The notes under the pieces are model-generated. The model saw only the letters and a list, made by a program, of their open reading frames with translations. It was not told where the DNA came from and searched no databases. A DNA stretch of 64,000 nucleotides from Chrysomallon squamiferum (lineage: Eukaryota > Mollusca > Gastropoda > Neomphalida > Peltospiridae), in NCBI GenBank assembly GCA_012295275.1, contig CM022679.1, positions 3,094,412 to 3,158,411 of the forward strand, given 5' to 3'. The position numbers and the translations under genes were made by a program. Below, piece after piece: positions 11,705 through 21,307 of this stretch; position 1 is the first letter of the stretch; each line of letters begins with the position of its first letter.

Positions 11705-12765
11705 CAGTAATATTTTATTGAAGGAATTAGTTTTAAACTAAGTCCGCATTTCGAGTGTCTGTCTCTTTCTCTCAGTAAAAACAGCAGAAGCAGGTGTCCG
11801 TTGCTATGCCGATATGAAATGAACAGTCAATGGAGACTGGCGCACTTTAAAGGTATCGTCTCTTTAATACCAGTTTCTAACCTTATGTTACCAAATATTG
11901 CAACCAAAAGTGCGAACAAAAATCCAAACGCAACTGCTACTGCAGTATAACTGAGTTCGTATTCGCCAGTCGTGCTGGAAACCATCGGATTTTGACCAGC
12001 CATACATCCAATAAAAACAGCTAAAAAAGTTCCCGAGAACTCTGCCAAACACGGCTGCACTGTTGCTTCGAATCTCCGTATGGCTATTTCATCTCTCAGC
12101 TTATAGAACTGTTCTGCCATGGCGTCCATTTTGATTAAATTGTATGTTGGATGAACTGCAGTTACCAAAACACTTATAATTTTATATGTATAAATAAATG
12201 AATGAAGGCCGTTATGTTTACTTCGTCCGTGATTACGTCACTGTATTCGCAAAATTACGTCATATGCCAAAACACAATATATATATTAAAAACCCTTTCT
12301 ACAGGGTACACAGATAATACTTTATTAAATATCATAAATAACCAAAGAGACAGGTACGACAGAGCAAAAGAGATACCCAGAACCTATATATATATATATA
12401 TAATTTTATGTAAAACGGCAACCAATTATTCAAAAGTAAATAAATAAATAAATAAACAGAAAAAAATTAGATTGATGCTTAACTAACCTCAAAGCATTCA
12501 TCGAAATGATTAACAAAGCAATGGTAAACCCATGTGCCACAGCCACAGCCGATGTATTGGGCACGTGTATCTTCGAATCTGGAACTAGCGGGTCTTGAAC
12601 CGACATACACCCGATAAAGACAAACAAACATGTCCCTAGAAACTCTGCTACGCATGGCTGAACAACTGAGTCAAATCTTTGCCCAGCTGTGTTGCCGAAA
12701 TCTTCTGCCCCCATTCGATTGATGAGGGGTTCATCTTCTTTTCCCATATTACTTGTATTATCCAT
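9779..12765 (-). CDS. Aquaporin-8-like channel, minus-strand gene with two alternative first exons
   Basis: A membrane channel of the MIP family; AQP8 relatives pass water, ammonia and hydrogen peroxide. Exons in coding order are 1a 12488-12765 or 1b 11882-12129 (possible start also at 12168), then 11384-11510, 10679-10893, 10176-10325 and 9779-9824. The product is 271 residues with 1a or 261 with 1b; human AQP8 has 261. Seen: VQPC and FIGCM in helix 1 (the Cys equals human Cys53), SGGHFNPA and ASMNPAR as the two NPA loops, APLAIGF in helix 5, and a short basic tail KRIVLKN. Intron phases are 2, 0, 2, 2, identical to the plus-strand neighbour. The frame closes for either first exon. Exon 1a could instead be the relic of a lost tandem gene; no other exons for it are visible. 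Confidence 0.9.
10176..10325 (-). CDS. Aquaporin exon 4 (second NPA loop, helix 6)
   Basis: Acceptor atttgacag, donor gtgcga, 150 bp as in the paralogue. It encodes [17 protein letters not shown] and [12 protein letters not shown]. The filter Arg follows NPA. Confidence 0.92.
   Translation of the reverse strand: MHDNWSLYEPSSESWSSHSSHSVRDRRLALPLCVLGGAGLRGLYCRIII
10679..10893 (-). CDS. Aquaporin exon 3 (helices 4-5)
   Basis: Acceptor tctgaacag, donor gtaaaag, phase 0 to 2, 215 bp. It encodes [20 protein letters not shown] and [13 protein letters not shown]. Ile in AIGF aligns with AQP8 Ile197 of the pore filter. Confidence 0.92.
11029..11146. repeat. Compound AAT/AGT/AAG/ATG trinucleotide array
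   Basis: About 118 bp of successive trinucleotide runs in the intron between aquaporin exons 2 and 3 of the minus gene. Confidence 0.9.
11384..11510 (-). CDS. Aquaporin exon 2 (first NPA loop)
   Basis: Acceptor tttactag, donor gtaagc, phase 2 to 0, 127 bp exactly as in the plus-strand paralogue. It encodes [12 protein letters not shown] and helix 3. Confidence 0.92.
11538..11701. repeat. Facing (CA)n and (GT)n microsatellites
   Basis: (CA)n at 11538-11586 and (GT)n at 11651-11701 are separated by about 64 bp and are complementary, so the intron transcript could fold into a hairpin. Confidence 0.9.
11882..12168 (-). CDS. Aquaporin alternative first exon 1b
   Basis: Two in-frame starts: ATG at 12166-12168 and ATG at 12127-12129. 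The second gives MDAMAEQF and a typical AQP8 length, so I prefer it. It encodes [20 protein letters not shown] and AVAVAFGF, with Phe where exon 1a has His. Donor gttaga, phase 2; junction reads [12 protein letters not shown], as in human AQP8. Confidence 0.88.
12233..12262. promoter_or_regulatory. Two TTACGTCA CRE-like sites upstream of exon 1b
   Basis: TTACGTCA occurs at 12233-12240 and 12255-12262, about 70-130 bp upstream of the exon 1b start codons on the minus strand and inside the intron of the exon 1a transcript. This is where an exon 1b promoter would be expected. Confidence 0.45.
12488..12765 (-). CDS. Aquaporin alternative first exon 1a
   Basis: ATG at 12763-12765, donor gttagt ending in phase 2. 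It encodes a 30-odd residue acidic N-terminus, then [20 protein letters not shown] (helix 1) and AVAVAHGF (helix 2). The His of AHGF sits where human AQP8 has His72. Joined to the exon at 11384-11510 it reads [13 protein letters not shown] in frame. Confidence 0.85.
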
Positions 12766-12996
12766 TATGCTTGTTTAATGTGCTTCAGCTGATGTTCGTT
12801 TTCTTCCTTTTCCTATTAATAAAATAAGCAATATGACAATACCTGCCTGTGATATGTGACCTTCTAAGTCATGTGATCGTTAAAAAATAATATAATTATG
12901 CTAGTGGCGCGCAGTGCGGTTGGCAAAAACATTGTAAAAGCTACATCAGTGGGTACAAAAAGAACAACATAAGGCCGTTGGATCTGAATTAAATAA

Positions 12997-13791
12997 TGAC
13001 GTCATTTAAATACGTCAGATTAAGCTCTAAAAGGGATCTAAAATAAAATAAATGATTAATTATAACTTAGTAATTAAAGCTGCAGTACAATTTCTTTATA
13101 TCAGAGGGGTGTTTAGTTAGCTAGAGAAATGAGTGAAACGATTTACTAGATAAGATTTCGTTAATCCGGCTGCGTTTTCATGTACGATTACGTCAACGAT
13201 TCGAAACGATTTCACGCGTTTTCCAGTTTGTCTTTTAGTAGCATGGACCAACAGGAACGATAACTCGTAACGGCACAAATTACGTCAGCGGAAAAAATGC
13301 CCTTCAGAGTTCCGCCGATTTAATGGGTGCAAACTTCACCTGAATATTCTTTTCTGTTGGGTTCTGATACGGTGAATATTGCCAATTAGAAAAGTTAATA
13401 CATTAATCTTATACCGATTTATAATTTTAGTTCACTATGCACGCATTTGCATAAAAATCGTCCAGTTTAAAAAGTTTGATTAAGTTGAAAAAGGCGCAGG
13501 ATTTTATGGTTTGATAATATGAACAACCGTCCTTATCTGTATCAGCGTAAATCATAAGAAGTTCAGAAAATAGACGTAAAACAATTGAATTTGGAAGTTT
13601 AAAAACCTCCGTGAAGCACAAACTTTTAAACACGTATTGCTTCATAACGTAATCAGTTCGACAAGGATTATTAAAAGTACTTTGTGGAAATACGTCATTT
13701 AATCAATGCCTCGTATACACAGATGTCTATTGTGGAGTAGAAATTGCTGCAAAGATCGAAACCTTTTTTTTGGGTGGGGGTTAACTGACGT
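12997..13791. promoter_or_regulatory. ACGTCA/TGACGTCA (CRE-like) cluster upstream of exon 1a
   Basis: A full palindromic TGACGTCA lies at 12997-13004. ACGTCA cores follow at 13012-13017, 13190-13195, 13282-13287 and 13692-13697, and TGACGT at 13786-13791. At the local base composition I estimate well under one such hexamer per kilobase. The cluster lies in the presumed promoter side of exon 1a. CREB/ATF binding is inference. Confidence 0.45.
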
Positions 13792-15279
13792 AGAACCACC
13801 TTGTACCCGTTGCGTATTATTTTTTTCCAGATATTACTACGACGTCGCCAGCCAAAAAAAACAAAAAAAAACAACAACAAACAAACAACAAAACAAAAAC
13901 AAAAACAACAAAAAAAAAAAAAATAAATAAATAAATAAATAAAATAAAATAAAATAAAATAAATAATTTTCACAGACACAGGCGCATGAATATGAAGATG
14001 ACTATTCTCATTAGATACAATGTGAACATGTTACTCTGCTAAAACTCCATAGCGGACACTTCTGAGTACGTAGTTGTAAAACAATACTTGAAACCATTAT
14101 AATTCTTTATATATATAAAATATTTATTCCCATTTTCAATGCATTAGAGGTAGTATTTACATGTAAAAAGCAAATTGATCAGGTGGTATTTGAATGATTG
14201 TCTTGATATATTCATTATAATGCTTGATACCAGTTTTACAATGGAAAACAAAAACAAAAATTTAAAGGTCCGTCAACCGGCCGAATAATAAATATAATTT
14301 TTCACTCTTTTTCGTTAAACCAAAAAGCATTCAACTTCTAAAACATGTACTATTATGTATGCAAACAATGAATTCCTATTTTTATTTTTAAAAACATCAT
14401 TGGTCCTTGCTACTTTTAGTTTCCCCATTTTTAATTTTTTTATTTCCTAAGCAAGTATTATCACAACCCCAATATACTTCATCAACAGCTATAAAAAAAA
14501 AAAAAAATAAAAATAAAAAATAAAAAATAAAATAAAAATAAAAATACAAACATGCCCGGTAGCATACGTTAACACTGAAAGATCACTTAATAGTTTTTCA
14601 TTCATTTATTAATTTATATAAAACACACATTTATCTATACATCGAGTAAGCTGAGAATAACAGATTTATGGACCAACTTTCGATGGGCTATTCAAACAGA
14701 CAGGTGTAGTTTGTCTGTTTATAACAATAACTAATAATAATGAAAATAATAATAATAATAATACACTGATTTGGTGTAATTAAAGGTGCAAATAAAAATG
14801 TACAATGCACATGCTGAACGTGCACATGTAAAATCGAAGCAGTTACAAACTGGACAAATGCAAAGTCATGAATTGATTTACTTAGAATAAATCATTTAGT
14901 AATTTTGATTATTTTGATTATATTATTATTATTATTATTTTAAAATGATGAATCAGTACACACACACACACACACACACACAAAAAAAAAATAATAAAAA
15001 AATAAAATAAAATAAACACAAAAAAAAGGAGAAAGGACAAAAACATAAACGCCCCTTCTACCAAAAAAGCTAGTTTAACATATATTTTTTTAATGTATTA
15101 AGTACATTACATAAGTCATAATATCACAAATATAAGATTAAACTTATTTAGAGTATTTGAAACGGGGCGCTGAAAAATAAAACATTAAGATGCTAAAATC
15201 GTGTCATTTTAAAGAAAACAGTTAAAATATTAATTGAATTAAATTTTTATAAGAAAAATATTAAAACAGACTGGAAATA

Positions 15280-15386
<107 letters not shown>

Positions 15387-16067
15387 GTCGTGTCCAATAA
15401 CTATATATATTTATCCATCTCTTTCTTTCTCTCTCTCTCTGTCTATCATACGAACACAGTCACAGCCACTCATGTGACTTTTAATACACACCCACTTGTT
15501 AATTACAGTTACCTGTGTCTCAGTCGTGTATTAACATAACCTTTAAAACGACCATTCCTGTCAGCACTCGCTGTTCACCATGTGATGTGATTCAACGTCA
15601 TGAATATTCCATATGTTAATTCTGCATAAACAAAAATACCTCCGCACTTTGGATTCTTCTTTCAAAGTTTCGTTTTATGTTCGTTGCGACCAGATGACCT
15701 TAAATCTAAGAAACGTATCAAATACGTAATTGAAAACAGAGAACGAACGCTACATGGACTTTCAGTATGATAACATTTATCGCTATCTGTCCCGACATGT
15801 AAATAATACGTAGTTATCTGTTCTGCTATGTAAGCATACATCTGCTGGGTTAAGCAAAACAATGACATGTGACATGTCATGTGACCCAAGTGCGAAAACA
15901 GCTGGAAGGTAATCTATAAAACAATTGTAAAAAAAAAAAACGGGTCATTTGTTTATGACATTTTTATAGTCGTTGTTATTTTGCGAGAGTATTATCGTGC
16001 ATTATTTGAATTCGCTTCAGTGTTACGCACCGCAGATACGTTGTGCGGTGGGAACATTATCGCAGTT

Positions 16068-16668
16068 ATGTGAATATTCTGTACACTTCAGGCAACAGTG
16101 GTTGTGTGAATATTCTGTACACTTCAGGTAACAGTGGTTGTGTGAATACTCTGTACACTTCAGGTAACAGTGGTTGTGTGAATATTCTGTACACTTCAGG
16201 CTAACAGTGGTTGTGTGAATACTCCAGGCAAATAGCGTTTGTGGGAATATTCTGTCCTCGGACATTACACATTTTGTATGAATATTTGGTACATTTCAGA
16301 CATTACAGCCTTTGGAGTGCATATTCTGTATATCTTAAACATTACAGTAACTGTGAATATTCTGTTTACTTCAGACATTACAGTATTTGTGTGAATATTC
16401 TGTACATTTCAGACATTACAGTATTTGTGTGAATATTCTATACATTTCAGACATTACAGTATTTGTGTGAATATTCTGTACAGTTGAGACATTACAGTAT
16501 TTGTGTGAATATTCTGTTTACTTCAGACATTACAGTCTTTATGTGAATATTCTGTACATTTCAGACATTACAATAACTGTGTGAATATTCTGTACACGTC
16601 AGACATTACAGTATTTTTGTGAAAATCTTATACATTTCAGACATTACAGTTTTGTGTGAATATATTAA
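16068..16668 (+). repeat. 36-38 bp minisatellite abutting the plus aquaporin first exon
   Basis: About 16 diverged copies of tgtgaatattctgtac followed by ttcag and a short variable tail. The first copies end in gtaacagtggttg (36 bp unit), later ones in acattacagtatttg (38 bp unit). The array ends about 25 bp before the first possible start codon (16694). Confidence 0.92.
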
Positions 16669-16693
16669 AGTATTTATGGATTAGTTCATTTCA

Positions 16694-16998
16694 TTGGGAG
16701 TACAGCTCTATTTAGAAAAACAGCTGTTATTTAAATTATATATTCACACAAAAATGATTGAGAAATTCAAAGAATTATCCCTTAACGGAGAAGAATTGAC
16801 TTTGAAAAATATATTTGAAGACTTCGTTCGACCATGCATGGCTGAATTTGTGGGCACGTGTTTGTTTGTTTTCATTGGCTGTATGGCCATTCCACATTCT
16901 ATGGCGGGGAATTTACACCCTGCCTTGGCGGCCACGCCTATAGCTTTGTCTCATGGGCTCTTAATAGCTTCTCTAGTAATTTCATTTGGAAAGGTGAG
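16694..16998 (+). CDS. Aquaporin exon 1 (helices 1-2)
   Basis: ATG at 16694 or, preferred, 16754; donor gtaagt after GTG AG, phase 2. It encodes helix 1 with FIGCM and helix 2 with ALSHGLL. Confidence 0.88.
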
Positions 16999-18374
16999 GT
17001 AAGTTTTAATTAATTCAGATCAGTCTGACCAAAGAACGTCTGTTTCTGTCTAAATGACTGTAAGGATAATATAATTTTAATTTACCATGATTAAGCAAAA
17101 TTAATAATTCTTTTCTATCTTAAACAATAACTGTTAAAAAACAAAAACAAACAAGCAAAAAAAAAAAAAAAAAAAAACCCAACTAAACAAACAACAACAA
17201 AATAAAAATAAAAATAAAAATAAAAATAAAAATAAAATAAAATAAAATAAAGGTAAAAAAAAAAGAAGAAAGGTAATGAATTAGAAATATATATACATTT
17301 AACATATAGAAAAAAATTAAATAAATACATAAACAAACAAACAACTGCAACAATTAAAAAAAATATATATATATTACCCCCCCAAAAAATCCTTAAAAAA
17401 TCCAACGAAAACAATAGGATTGCACAAAAAAAGATTGGGGAAACGTTTGGAATACGAAATAGTCGTCATCATGGTAAATCTTTCTAACGTAAGCTTATAT
17501 TTTGATACTAATTTTAAATAACATTGGAGAATGGAGAAAATAAGATAAACTTTCACTCTAAAATACTGACACTGACAAATTACGGACTATGACGGAAATA
17601 CAGTCATTTGCGTCACTGCTTTTTCATATGCTTAATCTCTCAGTAAATCTACATATATCGTGTATTAATTTTTTTTTCTTTTCACTTTGTGCGTATATGT
17701 ATGAGAGTGCGTGTGTGTTTGTTGAACATTTCTGTTCATTTGTTTTCATTATCAATAATTTTGTTATTGTAATCATTATTTGATGTTGCTAACATTAAAC
17801 ATTTTTTATTATTCCTCGTTAGTTTCTTAAATATAGTAACGTACTTAACACAGCGTTTAAATATACCATCATTTTCAGAGGGAGAGAGAGAAATAGAATT
17901 TATTTAATGCTACAATCAAATATTAATCTTATATGCGAGTGTATGTATGTATGTGTATGTGTATGCATGTATTTATGTGCATATGTATGTATGTGTGTGT
18001 GTAGAGTAAGTGAACTAAAGACATAAACATATATATATCTTTAATGCTACTACGTCCACAAACATACATACAAACTAGGATTAATGCATAATTATTTGCC
18101 TGCAGTGGCGGTCACTTCAATCCTGCCATTACGCTGGGGGTTGCTTTGTCTGGTCACATTACAACGCCCCTAGCGTCGTTCTACGTCATCATGCAGCTGA
18201 CCGGGGCACTGCTGGGAGCTGTGCTGTGCAAGGTACAATTAGTTTTATATTTTTAATATTTGTTTTATTTATGTGTTTATAACGTGAACCCCTCAAAAAA
18301 AAAAAAAACCCAGTAAAATTTACTACACACACATTCACTAATCATTCAAGTGCACATACATAAGTATGTATGTT

Positions 18375-18412
<38 letters not shown>

Positions 18413-20011
18413 CACACACACACAAACAACAATATGAAAAACTAAAATTAACTATACAAATTAAAAAACAAAAAAAAAAAAAAAAAAAAAAATGTATTTT
18501 ACCTTCTTTTGTCTTTTTGTAATATGCTCAGAACTGATTTGACATCAACCAGTATTTATAACGTATCTACTTGTGTTCATCAACATTACAATCATCATCA
18601 AATAAACAACAACTCTATTACGCTTGCATCAGGTGGTGGAGGGAACATCTCTGTACACGTCGCTAAACGGCGGGGCCCACATTTTGCCGCATGGAATAAC
18701 ACCTGCGCAAGGTATTTTATGTGAGATGCTGTTGACGACGGTGCTGGTTCTGACAGTGATTCTCAGTACCTGTGATGAACGTACTAAATCAGGACGAGCC
18801 CCACTCGGTATAGGATTCTGTGTGCTCATCGACATCTTAGCAGGGTAATGAATATTCATTAGCTTAACGTTATCTAAATTTATTTCCATCTGAATCATTA
18901 TTTGACGCAAATAATGAATATTCATTAGTTTAACGTTATATAAACATATTTCTGTCTGGATCATTATTTCACGCAAATAATTTCTTTCTGTCTGAATCAT
19001 TATTTGAGGTAAAGGTCATATGGACATAGAATGCAGAACAAGTAAACAAAGAGATAAAGAATTGCACTGTCTGTGAAAGGTAACCCACTGTAGCAGCTAT
19101 AACCTGGGTTACACTTATCAGATACCAGGATGGTACATTTTTGACATTATCGAAGGCAGGCCATGTATTTTGATAGACCAGTCGTTTCTCTATGGTATGA
19201 GAAATACAGTTCCTGAGATTAATCACAGGAGTGCTTTACAGTCTGTCTGTCTGTACCCCTCTCTCTCTCTCTTTCTGGTAAAGGAACAAACAAACAAACA
19301 AATAAATGTAAAAATAAATTAAACACACACACAAACACAGTCAAAAAAAAAAAACCAATTAAAAAAAAAAAAAAAAAAATTAAAGAAAAAGAAAAAAGAA
19401 AGAAAGAAAGAAAGAAAGAAAAAATACATGTTCTGTCCATTACAGCAATTTATCAACTTAACGTTTTTTTTATTTATGTACACGACTGTTAATGTGAAAT
19501 GTTATTTATATGCGTAGTCAGCGCTACGATGACTTGTAAAGGAAGTAACAGTAGAATATTGTAACTCGTGTCGCACGTACAAAAAAACCCCCAGTAAAAA
19601 AAAAAAAAAAAAAAAAAATTATGAAGATGGAACCCTATGTACATATCGTTTGTCATACTTTATAATTGGTAAAACCTGGTTGTTTTAAAATGTATATCCA
19701 TATCCTGGAAACGTATAAGATGTTTTAGTCCAGGTTTTATCTTGTGTAGGATATTCTTTTTGCTTTTCATTTATTCATTCACTCAGACTTACTTTGTTTC
19801 AAGGATAAGGACAAGTGGAGCGTCAATGAATCCTGCTAGAAGTTTTGGTCCGGCGGTGATACTAAGTGCTTACAACAGCGAGGTGTGGACCTACCACTAC
19901 GTTTACTGGCTGGGCCCTCTTTTGGGTTCGGTTTTTGCCGCCATTATGTACAGGTAAATATCTAGCTATCTGTCTATGAACAACTATAAATAAATATGTG
20001 TACTTAGAAAG

Positions 20012-20047
<36 letters not shown>

Positions 20048-20062
20048 AGAAACACACAGAGG

Positions 20063-20130
<68 letters not shown>

Positions 20131-20264
20131 TAAATTATAAAATATATATTGGTATATAAAAAAAGAAATCTTCATGATATCTTCAAATAAAATAATAATA
20201 ATAATATAATAATAATAATAATAATAAAAAGATGAACATTAACTTAACATTTAAAACAAACAAA

Positions 20265-20299
<35 letters not shown>

Positions 20300-21307
20300 A
20301 ATAATGTAAATTAAAATAAAATAATAAAGTAATATCTAATTTTGTGAAAATTTCTGTAAGCATCAATGGCATTTCCTAATCACTTATTTTCCCTCCTTCC
20401 ACTGTTTTACAGAATGATATTATTTTGGCCCCCACAATAGTGAAAATAGTACATTTTCAATTCTTACAACAAAAAAAACCTTCAACATTCGTACCACCTT
20501 TCTGAACCACTAGCGGCACACAACAGAATGTCAGCCATATTTTAGGTGCTTCTCGCCCGGTAATCCTGCCAAGATTCAATCCATCAAAGTGAAATTAATA
20601 ATAATCCTTGCTTGTTTCTTTCCGGCACTTGCTCGATCTTCCCAAATAATGCACAGGTTCACAAATGATCTAAATTAAATTATCAGACGACAATATTTTG
20701 TTTGCAGGGCATTTTTAGCCAATCACAACAAGCGTCTTTTCATGAAACAGGAAGTACCTGAAGTATCAATTCAAACAGAATCAAAAATACCAAATGTTTG
20801 GTTGGTCGAAATGTCCAATGACAAAACTGTAGATGATTAGTTTTATCGTAAAAGAATAGGGTGAATTAAAAATGATATATATACTCACATTTAAAATTAG
20901 TTTTCAAAATTTATTTATTTTTTCATTTCATTAAATTTTGATCATTATTTTATCATTTATTTTATACTCCTTGACTGGCATGTTTTGACGTTTCTGATGC
21001 ATGTAAAATCCCCATCTACACTGTCATACAATTTAAAAAAATATAAAAATAAAATAAAATTAATAAAATAAAAAATAAAATAAAACAGAATAAAATAAAA
21101 TAAAAAAGAAAAGAACATTAATATGCAAATAAATAAAATTTTATGGACTGGGACGACAAACTTCAAATTGTGAAATAGTATACCTAGAATAACAATTGAT
21201 AGAAACTTTTTTAATGATTATACTTGTAATTATTTTTCAGATTCTTCCTTGCAAGCCCTGAGAAAATAATTTTTCTCCATAAAATTTACAGTGAACTTTG
21301 GAATTGA
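16694..21307 (+). CDS. Aquaporin-8-like channel, plus-strand gene with two alternative last exons
   Basis: A second MIP-family channel of AQP8 type. Exons: 16694-16998 (or start 16754), 18106-18232, 18633-18844, 19804-19953, then either 20708-20840 or 21241-21307. From ATG 16754 the products are 288 or 266 residues. Seen: [26 protein letters not shown] (His at the AQP8 His72 site), [24 protein letters not shown]. Intron phases 2, 0, 2, 2 and exon sizes 127 and 150 match the minus-strand gene, so the pair arose by duplication with inversion. Both last exons have good acceptors and complete the same split Arg codon, giving either a 43-residue hydrophilic tail or a short tail with [13 protein letters not shown]. 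The start at 16754 (MIEKFKEL) is preferred because the extra 20 residues upstream have no counterpart in the family. Confidence 0.9.
18106..18232 (+). CDS. Aquaporin exon 2 (first NPA loop)
   Basis: Acceptor ttgcctgcag, donor gtacaa. It encodes [18 protein letters not shown] and helix 3. Confidence 0.92.
18633..18844 (+). CDS. Aquaporin exon 3 (helices 4-5)
   Basis: Acceptor cttgcatcag, donor gtaatg, phase 0 to 2. It encodes [20 protein letters not shown] and [16 protein letters not shown]. Confidence 0.92.
18849..19008 (+). repeat. Tandem repeat of about 69 bp, 2.4 copies
   Basis: aatgaatattcattag, then taacgttat and a ctgaatcattatttga block, repeat directly after the exon 3 donor of the plus aquaporin. 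Confidence 0.8.
19070..19205 (-). mobile_element. Diverged SINE fragment in aquaporin intron
   Basis: Read on the minus strand it contains ACGACTGGTCTATCAAAA, then a gctacagtgggttacct block. The same order of blocks is seen in mollusc tRNA-SINEs as I remember them (CGACTGGTATATCAAAG ... GTAGCGGGTTTCCT). No tRNA head is visible here. Confidence 0.5.
19804..19953 (+). CDS. Aquaporin exon 4 (second NPA loop, helix 6)
   Basis: Acceptor gtttcaag, donor gtaaat. It encodes [17 protein letters not shown] and [12 protein letters not shown]. Confidence 0.92.
20066..20126. repeat. (GA)n microsatellite
   Basis: About 60 bp of GA in the intron before the alternative last exons. Confidence 0.95.
20708..20840 (+). 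CDS. Aquaporin alternative last exon 5a (long tail)
   Basis: Acceptor ttgtttgcag. It reads [20 protein letters not shown] and 23 further residues ending KTVDD, then TAG. The tail is polar and acidic, with several Ser/Thr that could be phosphorylated. Confidence 0.75.
21241..21307 (+). CDS. Aquaporin alternative last exon 5b (short tail)
   Basis: Acceptor tatttttcag at 21231-21240 has a better pyrimidine tract than exon 5a. It reads [19 protein letters not shown] and ends WN-TGA at 21305-21307. Its length and form resemble the exon 9779-9824 tail of the paralogue. Confidence 0.75.

Noticed and set aside
16023-16432. Open frames with a repeated CTEYSHNHCYLK-type unit
   Set aside because: They are translations of the 36-38 bp minisatellite; unit length changes break the frame and no splice or start context supports them.
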